Source: Saccharothrix syringae | Lineage (GTDB): Bacteria; Actinomycetota; Actinomycetes; Mycobacteriales; Pseudonocardiaceae | Assembly: GCF_009498035.1 (NCBI RefSeq) | Contig: NZ_CP034550.1 | Span: forward strand, 10,106,001 to 10,170,000 | DNA: 64,000 nucleotides | Direction: 5' to 3' | Shown: in pieces, positions 36,415 to 47,253 of the stretch | How the letters are laid out: every line of letters starts with the position of its first letter | Numbering within the stretch: the stretch's first letter is position 1 | Made by a program: the position numbers and the translations under genes | Notes under the pieces: generated by a model | Database searches by the model: none | Seen by the model: only the letters and a program-made list of their open reading frames with translations | What the model was told of the DNA's origin: nothing

Positions 36415-37710
36415 TCAGGCCAGCGCGGCCAGCGCGGCGTGCACCAGCACCCGCACGCCCACCAGCAGCGCGCGTTCGTCCAGGTCGAACGTCGACTGGT
36501 GCAGGTCGAGCTTCGGGCCGTGGCCGGGCCACACGCCCAGCCGGCCGAACGAGCCGGGCACCTGCTCCAGGTACCAGCCGAAGTCCTCGCCCGCCGAGGA
36601 CTGCTCGGTGCCCGCCAGGGCGTCCTCGCCCAGCGCCGCCTCGACGCCCGCGCGGAGCAGCATCGTGCTGTCGCGGTCGTTGACCACCGGCGGCACGCCG
36701 CGGCGGTGCAGCAGGTCGAAGCCGACGCCGGTGGGCGCCAGCAGCGCCGTGACCAGCTCGTGGACCAGGCCCTCCAGCTCGGTCCACACCTCGCGGGTGC
36801 CGGTGCGCAGCGTGCCGCGCAGGACGCCGTCGCGGGGCACCACGTTCGGCGCCTCGCCCGCGTGCACCGCGCCCCACACCAGGACCGTCCCCGAGCGCGG
36901 GTCGACCCGGCGCGACAGCAGCACCGGCAGGCCGGTGATGACCGTGCCGAGCGCGTGCACGAGGTCCGCGGTCAGGTGCGGCCGCGAGGTGTGGCCGCCG
37001 GGCGAGGTGAGCCGCAGCTCCAGCATGTCGCTGGCGGAGGTGATGGCGCCCACCCGGGTGCCGATCCGGCCGACCTGCAGCCGCGGGTCGCAGTGCAGGC
37101 CGAAGATGCGCTCGACCCCGTCCAGGCCGCCCGCGGCGATGACGTCCAGGGCGCCGCCGGGCATGACCTCCTCGGCCGGCTGGAAGATCAGCCGGATGCG
37201 GCCGGGCAGCTCGGTGGCCGACGCGAGCGCCAGGGCCGCGCCGAGCAGCACCGTGGTGTGCCCGTCGTGCCCGCAGGCGTGGCTGACGTTCTCGACCGTC
37301 GAGCGGTGCGGCAGGTCGTTGGCCTCGGGCAGCGGGAGGGCGTCCAGGTCGGCCCGCAGCGCCACGCACCGGGGTCCGCTGCCGATGTCGCAGATCAGGC
37401 CGGTGCCGGTGGGCATCAGGCGCGGCTTGAGCCCGACCGAGAGCAGCAGGTCGTGGATCATCCGCGTGGTCGCGTGCTCCTGGCGGGACAGCTCCGGGTT
37501 GGCGTGGATGTGGCGGCGCCAGCCGACGACCTCGGACGCGTTGCGCTTGAGCCAGTCGTCGAGCCACTCCGGTCCGCGACCGGCCCCCAGGTCCTCCACG
37601 GGAAAATCCTCCACGGGGGGAATGGTGACCCCGTCGATGGCCGCGAGCACGTCGGTTTCTCCTTCCGGACGACCGGCGGAGAGGCCGACACCGGGATCGA
37701 TGACGGTCAC
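36415..37710 (-). CDS. M20-family amidohydrolase (peptidase M20D type)
   Basis: A 431-residue zinc hydrolase. N-terminal WRRHIHANPELSRQEH and RADLDALPLPE, then HACGHDGHT, FQPAEEVMPGG and GLHCDP give the M20D/IAA-amino-acid-hydrolase pattern with a Cys as metal ligand. These enzymes release amino acids from N-acyl conjugates. The first 60 residues are an extra leader with no clear domain. GTG 37710 overlaps the stop of the upstream M20 gene (GTGA), so the pair forms one operon. The natural substrate is not evident. Confidence 0.87.
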   Translation of the reverse strand: MTVIDPGVGLSAGRPEGETDVLAAIDGVTIPPVEDFPVEDLGAGRGPEWLDDWLKRNASEVVGWRRHIHANPELSRQEHATTRMIHDLLLSVGLKPRLMPTGTGLICDIGSGPRCVALRADLDALPLPEANDLPHRSTVENVSHACGHDGHTTVLLGAALALASATELPGRIRLIFQPAEEVMPGGALDVIAAGGLDGVERIFGLHCDPRLQVGRIGTRVGAITSASDMLELRLTSPGGHTSRPHLTADLVHALGTVITGLPVLLSRRVDPRSGTVLVWGAVHAGEAPNVVPRDGVLRGTLRTGTREVWTELEGLVHELVTALLAPTGVGFDLLHRRGVPPVVNDRDSTMLLRAGVEAALGEDALAGTEQSSAGEDFGWYLEQVPGSFGRLGVWPGHGPKLDLHQSTFDLDERALLVGVRVLVHAALAALA

Positions 37711-38912
37711 CGGGCACCCCCGACCTGGTCCGCGACGCGCGTGAGAAGCCGGGTTCGCTGCTCCGCGCTCGTCGCCGCGTCGATTGTTGTCCAGGCGAGG
37801 GCGAGCGCCCCGTCGAGCACAGCTCGGTCGGCCGAAGCCGAGGCACAGGCGGTCGCGAACTCGATTTGGTGGTTCACCGCGTCTCCGCAGTCGATGGCGA
37901 TGGTCGGGTGGATGGCCGGCAGCGCACGGGTGACGTTGCCCATGTCGGTGCTGCCGATCTTCTGCTGGAGCTCCTCCTCGGGGCTCAGCGGGTGCCGGCC
38001 CAGCTCGACGGCGGCGCGCCGGTAGGCGTCCGCGAGCCAGGGGTCGGGGGTCAGCTCGGCGTAGACCGGGGAGACCTTCACCACTTCGTGGGTGCAGCCG
38101 GTGGCCAGCGCGCCGGCGGTGAAGCAGCGGTTGATCCGCTCCTCCAGCCGGTGCAGGGACTCCAGGTCGTCGGCCCGCAGGTCGAACATCGCCGAGGTCC
38201 GGGCGGGCACCACGTTGGGCACGGTGCCGCCGCGGGTGACGATGCCGCTGACCATCTGGCCGGGTTCCAGGTGCTGGCGGGCCAGGCCGATGGCGACCTG
38301 GGCGATCGTGATCGCGTCCGCCGCGTTCACGCCCAGGTGGGGCGCCGCGGCGGCGTGCGAGGGCTTGCCGGTGTAGTGGACCTCGACGTCGGTGATGGCC
38401 AGGGACCGCGCGGCCACCGCCTCGTACGGGGCCGGGTGCACCATCATCGAGAACGCCACGTCGTCGAACACGCCGCGCTCCAGCATCAGCACCTTGCCGC
38501 CGCCGACCTCCTCGGCGGGCGTGCCGACGACCCGGACGGTCAGGCCCAGCTCGTCGGCCACGTCGCGCAGCGCGAGGGCCGCGCCGGCCGAGGCGGCGGC
38601 GATGACGTTGTGGCCGCACGCGTGGCCCACCTCGGGCAGGGCGTCGTACTCGGCGCACAGGCCCAGCACCAGCTCGCCGGAGCCGAACGAGGCGGTGAAC
38701 GCGGTGTCCAGGCCCGCCACCCCGCGCTCGACCTCGAAGCCCTCGGCGGCGAGCAGGTCGGCGACCTTCGCGGCGCTGCGGTGCTCGGAGAATGCCTGTT
38801 CCGGCTCCGCGTGGATGCTGTGCGAGAGGCCGATCAGGGCATCCGAGTACCGCTCGACGGCCGAGCGCGTGCTCATCTTGAAGTCGGTACCCATTTCGCG
38901 TCCATCCTGCAT
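37707..38912 (-). CDS. M20-family amidohydrolase (PM20D2/AbgB-like)
   Basis: A 401-residue M20 peptidase paralogous in fold to the downstream gene but of a different branch. Motifs: CAEYDALPEVGHACGHNVIAA, GTPAEEVGGGKVLMLERG, MMVHPAPYEAVA and a late GSTDMGNVTRALPAIHP, as in p-aminobenzoyl-glutamate or peptidase-like PM20D2 enzymes. Two in-frame ATGs (38894 and 38876) are also possible starts and no ribosome site decides. It is first in the two-gene operon and may act on dipeptides or acylated amino acids linked to the nearby Ser/Thr degradation genes. Confidence 0.85.
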   Translation of the reverse strand: MQDGREMGTDFKMSTRSAVERYSDALIGLSHSIHAEPEQAFSEHRSAAKVADLLAAEGFEVERGVAGLDTAFTASFGSGELVLGLCAEYDALPEVGHACGHNVIAAASAGAALALRDVADELGLTVRVVGTPAEEVGGGKVLMLERGVFDDVAFSMMVHPAPYEAVAARSLAITDVEVHYTGKPSHAAAAPHLGVNAADAITIAQVAIGLARQHLEPGQMVSGIVTRGGTVPNVVPARTSAMFDLRADDLESLHRLEERINRCFTAGALATGCTHEVVKVSPVYAELTPDPWLADAYRRAAVELGRHPLSPEEELQQKIGSTDMGNVTRALPAIHPTIAIDCGDAVNHQIEFATACASASADRAVLDGALALAWTTIDAATSAEQRTRLLTRVADQVGGAR

Positions 38913-39091
38913 TACGACTCGGCAGGCCCGACGCGCCGCGCGTTGATCAACCGGCAGCCGGTCGTGCGGGTGCGCCGAGCGGTGCGCTGAGTTCGGTGAG
39001 ACCGATCAAGTCCACCCGGTTTCCACCGACCCGCAAGCACCTCCCGGCGCCGCCCCCGTACTTCGTGAGGTCGGACCTCACACCGCGGGGC

Positions 39092-39421
39092 CTAACCGGA
39101 CTTGCGGCCCGCCTTCCACTTCGCCCAGCGCTTCTTGTTCCTCCAATAAACGAGGGCGAACAGCGCCAGCGCGATACCACCGAGCCACAACTTTTTCCGC
39201 GTCTCGGGGTTCACGCCCTGGGCGGGTTGCTGCGGGGCGTCGATGTCCGGCCCCGGCCCGACGGTGGCACCGGGTTGCAGGGTCTCGTTGCCGGGCACCG
39301 GGGCGTCCGTGGTCTGGACGACGTACCCGACCTGCGACGACGGTGCCGCCACCGCCGCGCTCGGCACGGTGAGGGCACCGGCGAGCACGAGCAGGAACCC
39401 CGCGAGCACAGATCGCCACAT
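39092..39421 (-). CDS. Hypothetical exported protein with C-terminal membrane anchor
   Basis: A 109-residue protein. A signal peptide (about 1-26, ending AVAAP) is followed by a Pro/Gly-rich extracytoplasmic section, then one transmembrane helix near residues 80-97 (LWLGGIALALFALVYW) and a basic cytoplasmic tail KRWAKWKAGRKSG. This is the layout of small wall-spanning or LPXTG-less anchors. ATG 39421 is chosen because TAGGCT lies 8 bases before it (leaderless). No family is recognised. Confidence 0.65.
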   Translation of the reverse strand: MWRSVLAGFLLVLAGALTVPSAAVAAPSSQVGYVVQTTDAPVPGNETLQPGATVGPGPDIDAPQQPAQGVNPETRKKLWLGGIALALFALVYWRNKKRWAKWKAGRKSG

Positions 39422-39488
39422 GGTCACCAAGCCTAGTCACCGCCACTCCCGGTTACCACTGTCAGCGGTCGACCAAACCGGTGAGCAC

Positions 39489-40508
39489 TCACGTCCCGTG
39501 CACACCGGGTGCACCGTGCACCCCGGATGCACCGAACGCGGCCAGGATGCGCTCCGCGGCCAGCGTCGCGGTCAGCTCGCCGTCGCGCACCTGCCGCTCG
39601 ACCTCGGGCACCAGCGCCCGCACGGCGGGTGCCGAGCGCAGCCGGGTCAGCAGCTGGTCGTTGACCATCGCCCAGGTCCACTCGACCTGCTGGCGCCGCC
39701 GCCGCCCGGCCAGCTCGCCGGCCGCCGCCAGGGTCTCCCGGTGCCTGGCGACCTGCTGCCACAGGGCGTCCAGCCCGGTGCCGTCCAGGCCGCTGCAGGT
39801 CAGCACGGGCGGGTGCCACAGGGCGTCCGGCGGGCGCAGCAGGCGCAGGGCGCCGGCCAGCTCGCGGGCGGCCTTGCGGGCGTCCAGCTCGTGCGGGCCG
39901 TCGGCCTTGTTCACCGCGATGACGTCGGCCAGCTCCAGCACGCCCTTCTTGATGCCCTGGAGCTGGTCGCCGGTGCGCGCGAGGGTCAGGAACAGCGAGC
40001 AGTCCGTCATGTTCGCCACCGCGACCTCGGACTGGCCGACGCCGACCGTCTCGACCAGCACCACGTCGTAGCCCGCGGCCTCGACCAGCACGATCGACTC
40101 GCGCGTCGCCTTGGCCACGCCGCCGAGCGTGCCGGAGGTGGGCGAGGGCCGGATGAACGCCGCCGGGTCCACCGACAGCCGCGCCATCCGGGTCTTGTCG
40201 CCCAGGATCGACCCGCCGGTGCGGGTGGACGACGGGTCGACGGCGAGCACCGCCACCCGGTGGCCCAGGCCGGTCAGCACCGTGCCGAACGCGTCGATGA
40301 ACGTGGACTTGCCCACGCCGGGCACGCCGGTGATGCCGACGCGGTGCGCGCCGCCGGCGTGCGGCAGCAGCTCGACCAGCAGCTCCTGGGCCGCCGCCCG
40401 GTGGTCCGGGCGGGTGGACTCGACCAGGGTGATCGCCCGCGCGAGGGTGCCGCGGTCGCCGGCGAGCACGCCCTTGGCGTACGCGCCGACGTCGACCGGC
40501 CTAGGCAT
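39489..40508 (-). CDS. meaB: Methylmalonyl-CoA mutase-associated GTPase MeaB
   Basis: A 339-residue G3E-family GTPase that guards adenosylcobalamin loading of methylmalonyl-CoA mutase. Motifs: P-loop [48 protein letters not shown] and NKADGP. The C-terminal arm ends with a repeated [11 protein letters not shown] tail. Its ATG overlaps the mutase large-subunit stop by 8 bases, so the chaperone is made with its client. Confidence 0.94.
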   Translation of the reverse strand: MPRPVDVGAYAKGVLAGDRGTLARAITLVESTRPDHRAAAQELLVELLPHAGGAHRVGITGVPGVGKSTFIDAFGTVLTGLGHRVAVLAVDPSSTRTGGSILGDKTRMARLSVDPAAFIRPSPTSGTLGGVAKATRESIVLVEAAGYDVVLVETVGVGQSEVAVANMTDCSLFLTLARTGDQLQGIKKGVLELADVIAVNKADGPHELDARKAARELAGALRLLRPPDALWHPPVLTCSGLDGTGLDALWQQVARHRETLAAAGELAGRRRRQQVEWTWAMVNDQLLTRLRSAPAVRALVPEVERQVRDGELTATLAAERILAAFGASGVHGAPGVHGT

Positions 40509-42753
40509 GCCCCGGCTGCGCCCGTCCGCGCGCCTGGTCGTGGGCCTGCCCGTCGGCTTGGCCGTCGGCCTGCTCGTGCGGCTGGTCGTGGCCCAGCTCG
40601 TCGGCGAGCCTGCGCAGCAGGTCGCCGGCCGCGTCCGCGATCACCGTGCCGGGCGGGAAGATCGCCGCCGCGCCCGCCGCGCGCAGCGCGTCGAAGTCCT
40701 GCGGCGGGATGACGCCGCCGACCACGACCATGATGTCCTCGCGGCCCAGCTCCGCCAGCGCCTCGCGCAGCGCGGGCACCAGGGTGAGGTGCCCGGCGGC
40801 CAGCGACGACACCCCGACGATGTGCACGTCGGCCTCCACGGCCTGGCGCGCCACCTCGTCCGGGGTCTGGAACAGCGGGCCGACGTCGACGTCGAAGCCG
40901 AGGTCGGCGAACGCGGTCGCGATCACCTTCTGGCCGCGGTCGTGGCCGTCCTGGCCCATCTTGGCGACCAGGATGCGCGGCCGGCGGCCCTCCTGCTCGG
41001 CGAAGGACTCGACGAGCCCGCGGGTCGCGTCCACCTCGGACACGGCACCGACCTCCTGCCGGTAGACGCCGGTGATGGTGCGGATCTGGGCGGAGTGCCT
41101 GCCCCACACCCTGCCCAGCGCCTCGGAGATCTCCCCGACGGTGGCCTTGGCGCGGGCCGCGTCCACGGCCAGCTCCAGCAGGTTGCCGCTCCCGCCCGCG
41201 GCGCTGGTCAGGGCGTCCAGGGCGCGGTCGACGGCGGCCTGGTCGCGCTCGGCGCGCAACCGCTCCAGCTTGGCCAGCTGCTGCGCCCGCACGCCCGCGT
41301 TGTCGACCTTGAGCACCTCGATCCGCTCGTCGACCTCGACGCGGTACTTGTTCACGCCGATCACCGGCTGCCGCCCGGAGTCGATGCGCGCCTGGGTGCG
41401 CGCGGCGGCCTCCTCGATGCGCAGCTTCGGGATGCCCGCGTCGATGGCCTTGGCCATGCCGCCCGCCGACTCCACCTCGGTGATGTGCGCCCACGCCCGG
41501 TGCGCCAGGTCGTGGGTCAGCCGCTCCACGAACGCGCTGCCGCCCCACGGGTCGATCACCCGCGTGGTGCCGGACTCCTGCTGGAGCAGCAGCTGGGTGT
41601 TGCGGGCGATGCGCGCGGAGAAGTCCGTGGGCAGCGCCAGCGCCTCGTCCAGCGCGTTGGTGTGCAGCGACTGCGTGTGGCCCTGGGTGGCGGCCATCGC
41701 CTCGACGCAGGTGCGGGCCACGTTGTTGAACACGTCCTGCGCGGTCAGCGACCAGCCGGAGGTCTGGGAGTGCGTGCGCAGCGACAGCGACTTGGGGTTG
41801 CGCGCGTCGAAGCCCTTCACCAGCTTCGCCCACAGCAGGCGGGCCGCGCGCAGCTTGGCGACCTCCATGAAGAAGTTCATGCCGACCGCCCAGAAGAACG
41901 ACAGCCGCGGCGCGAACGCGTCCACGTCCAGGCCCGCGTCCCGGCCCGCGCGCAGGTACTCCACGCCGTCGGCCAGCGTGTACGCCAGCTCCAGGTCGGC
42001 GGTCGCCCCGGCCTCCTGCATGTGGTAGCCGGAGATCGAGATGGAGTTGAACTTCGGCATCCGCTGCGAGGTGAACGCGAAGATGTCGGAGATGATCCGC
42101 ATCGACGGCTGCGGCGGGTAGATGTAGGTGTTGCGGACCATGAACTCCTTGAGGATGTCGTTCTGGATGGTCCCCGCGAGCTGGTCCGGCTTCACCCCCT
42201 GCTCCTCGGCCGCGACCACGTAGAGGGCCAGCACCGGCAGCACGGCGCCGTTCATGGTCATCGACACGCTCATCCGGTCCAGCGGGATGCCGTCGAACAG
42301 CTGGCGCATGTCGTAGATCGAGTCGATCGCCACGCCCGCCATGCCGACGTCGCCCGCCACGCGCGGGTGGTCGGAGTCGTAGCCGCGGTGCGTGGCCAGG
42401 TCGAAGGCCACCGACAGGCCCTTCTGGCCCGCGGCGAGGTTGCGGCGGTAGAAGGCGTTGGACTCCTCGGCGGTGGAGAACCCGGCGTACTGCCGGATGG
42501 TCCACGGCTGGTTGACGTACATCGTCGGGTACGGGCCGCGCAGGAACGGCGCGATGCCCGGGTAGGTGCCCAGGAAGTCCAGGCCGGCGGTGTCGGCGGC
42601 GGTGTAGACCGGCTTGACGCCGATGCCCTCCGGCGTCTCCCGGACCAGCGCGTCGGCGCCCTTGCCGGTGGCCTCCTGGAGCGCGGCGTGCCACCGGTCC
42701 GCCTCGACCGGGGTCGGTTCCCCCAGGTCGACGTCGGCGAAGTCCGGGATCAT
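40501..42753 (-). CDS. mutB: Methylmalonyl-CoA mutase, large (catalytic) subunit
   Basis: A 750-residue cobalamin enzyme that isomerises (R)-methylmalonyl-CoA to succinyl-CoA. The substrate TIM barrel shows [20 protein letters not shown] and [14 protein letters not shown]. The C-terminal B12 domain has the base-off motif [12 protein letters not shown], with the axial His, and VGGVIPPQD. The tail after about residue 725 is unusual, rich in Gln, Asp, His and Gly ([13 protein letters not shown]). The start overlaps the small-subunit stop (ATGA). Operon order is mutA-mutB-meaB. Confidence 0.95.
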   Translation of the reverse strand: MIPDFADVDLGEPTPVEADRWHAALQEATGKGADALVRETPEGIGVKPVYTAADTAGLDFLGTYPGIAPFLRGPYPTMYVNQPWTIRQYAGFSTAEESNAFYRRNLAAGQKGLSVAFDLATHRGYDSDHPRVAGDVGMAGVAIDSIYDMRQLFDGIPLDRMSVSMTMNGAVLPVLALYVVAAEEQGVKPDQLAGTIQNDILKEFMVRNTYIYPPQPSMRIISDIFAFTSQRMPKFNSISISGYHMQEAGATADLELAYTLADGVEYLRAGRDAGLDVDAFAPRLSFFWAVGMNFFMEVAKLRAARLLWAKLVKGFDARNPKSLSLRTHSQTSGWSLTAQDVFNNVARTCVEAMAATQGHTQSLHTNALDEALALPTDFSARIARNTQLLLQQESGTTRVIDPWGGSAFVERLTHDLAHRAWAHITEVESAGGMAKAIDAGIPKLRIEEAAARTQARIDSGRQPVIGVNKYRVEVDERIEVLKVDNAGVRAQQLAKLERLRAERDQAAVDRALDALTSAAGGSGNLLELAVDAARAKATVGEISEALGRVWGRHSAQIRTITGVYRQEVGAVSEVDATRGLVESFAEQEGRRPRILVAKMGQDGHDRGQKVIATAFADLGFDVDVGPLFQTPDEVARQAVEADVHIVGVSSLAAGHLTLVPALREALAELGREDIMVVVGGVIPPQDFDALRAAGAAAIFPPGTVIADAAGDLLRRLADELGHDQPHEQADGQADGQAHDQARGRAQPGHA

Positions 42754-44525
42754 CGCGCCACCCCCAGGAAGTCGAACGTGCGCTCCAGGACGTCGAGCGC
42801 GCGGCAGCCCGTGAAGACGTACTCGTCGATCTCGGCGTCGGACTTCTTGCCCGCGAGCAGGACCCGTTCGGCGCCCGCGTCGCGCAGGGCCCGCGCCACC
42901 GGGGCGGCCAGCTCGGCGTAGCCGGCCTCGCTGCCGCACAGGCACGCGACCCGGGCGCCGCTGGCGCGGAACCGCTCGACCACGTCCTCCGCGGTCCTGG
43001 TGGGCCCCGCGTCGGGTGTCTCGATGCCACCGGCCTGGAACAGGTTCGCGGCGAACGAGGCCCGCGCGGTGTGCGCGGCGACCGGGCCGAGCGTGGCCAG
43101 GAACACCCTGGGCCGCTCGGGGCTCGCGTCGGCGGCGTCGCGCAGCGCCTCGTACGCCTGCGCGTACCGGACGCGCGGCAGGCCGCCGCCGGGTTCCTCC
43201 GGCGCGGGCGGGCGCACCACCGGCTGCTCGCCGAGGTGGGGGAACTCGCTGACGCCGGTGATCGCGTCGGTGCGGTCGGCCAGGTTGGCGCGGCGCTTCT
43301 CCCAGGTACCCGCGATCCGGTCCGCGACCAGGTCGAACGCGGCGGGCAGGCCGCCCGCGGCCTCGATCTCGCGGAACCACGCCCACGCGGCGCGCGCCAG
43401 GTCGTCGGTCAGCCGCTCCACGTACCAGGAGCCGCCGGCCGGGTCGATCACCCCGGCCAGCCGCGACTCCTCCAGCAGCAGCGACTGGGTGTTGCGGGCG
43501 ATGCGGCGGGAGAAGTCGTCGGGCAGGCCGATGGCCGCGTCGAACGGCAGCACGGTGACCGCGTCCGCGCCGCCCAGGCCCGCGCCGAAGCAGGCCAGGG
43601 TGGTGCGCAGCATGTTCACCCACGGGTCGCGGCGGGTCATCATCGCGGGCGAGGTGACCGCGTGCTGGAGCTGCGGCGCGGGTTGGTCGACCACCTCGGT
43701 GACCCGGGCCCACAGCCGCCGGGCGGCGCGGAACTTCGCGATGGTGAGGAACTGGTCGGCGGTGGCCGCGTACCGGAACTCCAGCAGCCGCACGGCCTCG
43801 GCGGCGGTCAGCCCGGCCCCGGTCAGCCGCCGCAGGTAGGCCACACCGGCCGCCAGGGAGGCGCCCAGCTCCTCGGCGTCGCTGCCGCCCGCCTCGTGGA
43901 AGGGCAGGCCGTCGACCACGACCAGGCGCAGCCCGGGGAACTTCCGGGCCTCGGGCAGCAGGTCGAGCAGGGCCGCGAAGTCGGCGGGCTCACCCGTGCG
44001 CGCCTGGACGCCGAGGGGGTCGGCGCCGACGTTGCCCCGCACCTCGCTGGGCAGCACCGGCCGCTGGTCCCACAGGCGCAGCGCGGCGCGCCCGGCGGCC
44101 AGGAAGTCCGGGCCGGCGTCGACGACCACGGGCGCCAGGTCCAGGTAGACCTCGGCCAGCAGGTCGTCGTAGCGGGCCGGGTCGACGCCCTTGAGCCACA
44201 GCGACGTGACGCCGTTCTCCAGGTCGGCCATGACCGCCTCGCGGTCGGCGACCCGGTGCTGCTGGCGGACGTCCCAGCCGTCGACCGCGCCCTGCGGGCG
44301 CCCGGCCCTGGTGAACGGGGCCAGGCCGGGGAAGCCGGCGTCCGGCGCGCGGTCGGCCGCGGTGTAGAGCGGCTGCACGTCAATGCCGTCGTAGGTGGTG
44401 GTGATGAGGGATTCGAAGGGCGCGCCCGACTTGCCCAGCACGCCCCGGACGAGCTCCAGCCACTGCTCGCGCTCAGGCGTGGGGAACTCCGCGGCCAGCG
44501 CCAACTCGCCTGACGGCTCCATCAT
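42750..44525 (-). CDS. mutA: Methylmalonyl-CoA mutase, small subunit
   Basis: A 591-residue structural subunit homologous to MutB but lacking the DxHxxG cobalamin ligand, as expected; the corresponding region reads [13 protein letters not shown]. Shared features are [43 protein letters not shown] and a degenerate B12-like domain at about 470-591. Two adjacent ATG codons open the gene, with GGAG just upstream. It is divergent from the Ser/Thr kinase gene (84-base gap). Confidence 0.93.
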   Translation of the reverse strand: MMEPSGELALAAEFPTPEREQWLELVRGVLGKSGAPFESLITTTYDGIDVQPLYTAADRAPDAGFPGLAPFTRAGRPQGAVDGWDVRQQHRVADREAVMADLENGVTSLWLKGVDPARYDDLLAEVYLDLAPVVVDAGPDFLAAGRAALRLWDQRPVLPSEVRGNVGADPLGVQARTGEPADFAALLDLLPEARKFPGLRLVVVDGLPFHEAGGSDAEELGASLAAGVAYLRRLTGAGLTAAEAVRLLEFRYAATADQFLTIAKFRAARRLWARVTEVVDQPAPQLQHAVTSPAMMTRRDPWVNMLRTTLACFGAGLGGADAVTVLPFDAAIGLPDDFSRRIARNTQSLLLEESRLAGVIDPAGGSWYVERLTDDLARAAWAWFREIEAAGGLPAAFDLVADRIAGTWEKRRANLADRTDAITGVSEFPHLGEQPVVRPPAPEEPGGGLPRVRYAQAYEALRDAADASPERPRVFLATLGPVAAHTARASFAANLFQAGGIETPDAGPTRTAEDVVERFRASGARVACLCGSEAGYAELAAPVARALRDAGAERVLLAGKKSDAEIDEYVFTGCRALDVLERTFDFLGVAR

Positions 44526-44609
44526 GCTCCGCAGTGTTACTCAACAGTAGGATCACGGCTATGTGAGGTCCACCGCCGTGAACGATGCAGATGGCAGTCT
44601 TCCACGCTG

Positions 44610-46316
44610 ATGGACGATGGTGCTGTGGAAACCATAGGGCGGGAAGGCGCGGCAGGGGGTACCCCAGAAGACCCCCTTGAAGTCCCCGGCGAAGGCCGCC
44701 TGATCGCCGGCCGCTACCGGCTCAGGCACGTGCTGGGGCGCGGCTCGATGGGCACGGTGTGGGCCGCGCACGACGAGGTGCTGCGCCGGGACGTCGCGGT
44801 CAAGGAGGTGCTGCTCCCGCCCGGCGCGCCCGACGGCGAGGCGACCGTGCTGCGCGAGCGCACCCTGCGCGAGGCCCGCTCGGCGGCGGCGCTGGCGCAC
44901 CCGAACCTGGTGACGCTCTACGACGTGGCGCAGGTCGACGGCGACCCCTACGTGGTGATGGAGCTGGTGCCGTCGTCGTCGCTGGCCGAGGTGGTGCGGC
45001 AGCGCGGGCCGCTGACCGACGCGCAGGGCGCGGTGGTGGCGGACGCGGTGGCCGCGGCGCTGGAGGCGGCCCACCGGGCGGGGATCACGCACCGGGACGT
45101 CAAACCGGGCAACGTGCTCGTCGCCCACGACGGCCGGGTGAAGCTGACCGACTTCGGCATCGCCCGCAACGTCGCCGAGGCCACCCTGACCAGCCGCGGC
45201 ATCACGCTGGGCACGCCCGCGTTCATCGCGCCCGAGGTGGCGGCGGGCGGGGAGGTCACGTCGGCGGCCGACCAGTGGTCGCTGGGCGCCACGCTGTACG
45301 CCGCGATGACGGGCGTGCCGCCGTACGAGGGCGCGAACGTGCTGCAGACGGTCAACCAGGTCGTGCACGGCGAGGTGCCGTCGGCCTCGGTGTGCGGCGC
45401 GCTGGGGCCGGTGGTGGCGGGCCTGATGACGCGCGACCCGGCGGAGCGGCTGCCGCTGGCCGAGGTCCGCCGCGTGGTCCGGCCGCTGCTGCCCGAGCCG
45501 GGCGCGGACGCGTTCCCCGCGGACGCACCCACCCGACCGGTGGTCGAGGTGGTGCGCCCGCCCGCGGTGCCGGCCAACGCGCCCCTGGCCGCCGACCCGG
45601 GCCCGCTGCCGTTCCGGCCCACCGCCCCCGCCGGGCCCGGCAGGAGGTCCCGCCCGCTGCTGGCCCTGGCCGCGGTGGTGCTGTTCGCGGTGTGCGCGGC
45701 CGGCGGGTTCGCCCTGACCAGGACGGTGGCCGGCGCGTCGGTCCTGCCGCCGCCCGCGGTGCACGCTCCCACCCTGCCGTCGCTGACCGGCACCCCGTCC
45801 CTGCGCCCCACCACCACCTCCGCGGCCACGGCCAACGGCGAGCAGGGGGCGGAGTTCACCATCTCGGTGGGTGCGGACTGGACGGGGTTCCTGGAGCAGC
45901 GGGCCAACAAGGGGCTGGTGCCGAGCACGGTGGTGCACCTGGTCGCGCCGGGCGGGGCGCACGAGGTGGCGGTGCAGCGGTTCCCCGACTACCACCCCGG
46001 GCACGTGGTCGACGACTACGTGCGGGTGGTGCGGTCGCGGTGGGGCGGGGACCGGTACTTCGGGGAGGGCCTGGAACCGGTCGAGGCGGCCGGCGGGTGG
46101 GAGGCGGCGGTGCGGTACAGCTACCGGACCGCGGAGCGGGCGGCCGACGTGCGCGGCGTGGCGACCGGCCCGGACCTGCGGCGGAGCCGGTACTCGCTGG
46201 TGCTGCCGCGGGGGGCGGACCTGTGGGTGGTGGAGGTCGTGGTGCCGACCGAGCAGGAGGAGACGGGGCGGGAGCTGTTCGACGCCGTGGCGCCCACGTT
46301 CGCGGTGGTGGGTTAG
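44610..46316 (+). CDS. Membrane Ser/Thr protein kinase (PknB-like kinase domain)
   Basis: A 568-residue kinase. The catalytic domain (about 30-300) has P-loop GRGSMGTVWAA, Lys in VAVKEV, HRDVKPGNVLV, DFGIARN and a Thr-rich activation loop TLTSRGITLGTPAFIAPE. A Pro-rich linker precedes one transmembrane helix near residues 350-372. The extracytoplasmic part (about 415-568) is a compact domain without PASTA repeats (ISVGADWTGFLEQRANKG, HPGHVVDDYVRVVRSRWGG), so its ligand differs from muropeptides. ATG 44610 is an acceptable start; GTG 44625 is possible. Confidence 0.92.
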   Translation: MDDGAVETIGREGAAGGTPEDPLEVPGEGRLIAGRYRLRHVLGRGSMGTVWAAHDEVLRRDVAVKEVLLPPGAPDGEATVLRERTLREARSAAALAHPNLVTLYDVAQVDGDPYVVMELVPSSSLAEVVRQRGPLTDAQGAVVADAVAAALEAAHRAGITHRDVKPGNVLVAHDGRVKLTDFGIARNVAEATLTSRGITLGTPAFIAPEVAAGGEVTSAADQWSLGATLYAAMTGVPPYEGANVLQTVNQVVHGEVPSASVCGALGPVVAGLMTRDPAERLPLAEVRRVVRPLLPEPGADAFPADAPTRPVVEVVRPPAVPANAPLAADPGPLPFRPTAPAGPGRRSRPLLALAAVVLFAVCAAGGFALTRTVAGASVLPPPAVHAPTLPSLTGTPSLRPTTTSAATANGEQGAEFTISVGADWTGFLEQRANKGLVPSTVVHLVAPGGAHEVAVQRFPDYHPGHVVDDYVRVVRSRWGGDRYFGEGLEPVEAAGGWEAAVRYSYRTAERAADVRGVATGPDLRRSRYSLVLPRGADLWVVEVVVPTEQEETGRELFDAVAPTFAVVG

Positions 46317-46440
46317 CCGCCCGGGCTTCGGGCACCTCGCGCACCGGCTTCCGACCGGTCGGGGCCCATGACGCGGCCCGCGCCGTTGCGCTTCCCGCCA
46401 CTGGGGGCAACGCAGCGTGACGGCGATTAGGCTGCCGGCC

Positions 46441-47253
46441 GTGACCGCCATCAGTGAGAACACCACCCCCGAGGCCCTGGCCACCGACGCGGCCCGCGCG
46501 CTGGCCGAGCGCACCGGGGTGGACAGGCACGACATCGCCGTGGTCCTCGGGTCGGGCTGGCGCCCGGCCGCGGACCTGATCGGGGAGCCCGCCGCCGAGG
46601 TGCCCATGGCCGAGCTGCCCGGGTTCGAGGCGCCCACCGCCGTCGGCCACGGCGGCACGATCCGGTCGGTGCCGGTCGGCGACAAGAACGTGCTGGTCAT
46701 GCTGGGGCGGACGCACGGCTACGAGGGCAAGGGCGTGGCGAAGGTCGTGCACGGCGTGCGCACCGCCGCCGCGGCCGGCGTCGGCACCGTGGTGCTGACC
46801 AACGCCGCCGGCGGCCTGCGCCAGGGCATGGTGGTCGGCCAGCCCGTGCTGATCAGCGACCACCTGAACCTCACCGCGTCGTCACCGCTGGTCGGCGCCC
46901 GCTTCGTCGACCTCACCGACCTGTACTCGCCGCGGCTGCGCGAGCTGGCCCGGGGCATCGACCCGTCCCTGGAGGAGGGCGTCTACGCGGGCCTGCCCGG
47001 GCCGCACTTCGAGACGCCCGCCGAGATCCGCATGCTGCGCACCATGGGCGCCGACCTGGTCGGCATGTCGACCGTGCTGGAGGCCGTCGCGGCCCGCGCC
47101 GAGGGCGTCGAGGTGTTCGGGCTGTCGCTGGTCACGAACCTGGCGGCGGGCATCACCGGCGAACCGCTCAACCACCAGGAGGTGCTGGAGGCGGGCCAGG
47201 CCGCGGCGAGCCGGATGGGCGAGCTGCTGCGGGAGCTGGTGACCCGCGCATGA
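46441..47253 (+). CDS. Purine-nucleoside phosphorylase
   Basis: A 270-residue trimeric (class II-like) purine nucleoside phosphorylase converting inosine or guanosine and phosphate to base and ribose 1-phosphate. Motifs: [54 protein letters not shown] and [13 protein letters not shown] 46441 is preferred over GTG 46417, since TAGGCT lies 7 bases upstream (leaderless). The phosphosugar mutase gene overlaps its stop (ATGA), so the ribose 1-phosphate product can be passed on. Confidence 0.93.
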   Translation: MTAISENTTPEALATDAARALAERTGVDRHDIAVVLGSGWRPAADLIGEPAAEVPMAELPGFEAPTAVGHGGTIRSVPVGDKNVLVMLGRTHGYEGKGVAKVVHGVRTAAAAGVGTVVLTNAAGGLRQGMVVGQPVLISDHLNLTASSPLVGARFVDLTDLYSPRLRELARGIDPSLEEGVYAGLPGPHFETPAEIRMLRTMGADLVGMSTVLEAVAARAEGVEVFGLSLVTNLAAGITGEPLNHQEVLEAGQAAASRMGELLRELVTRA

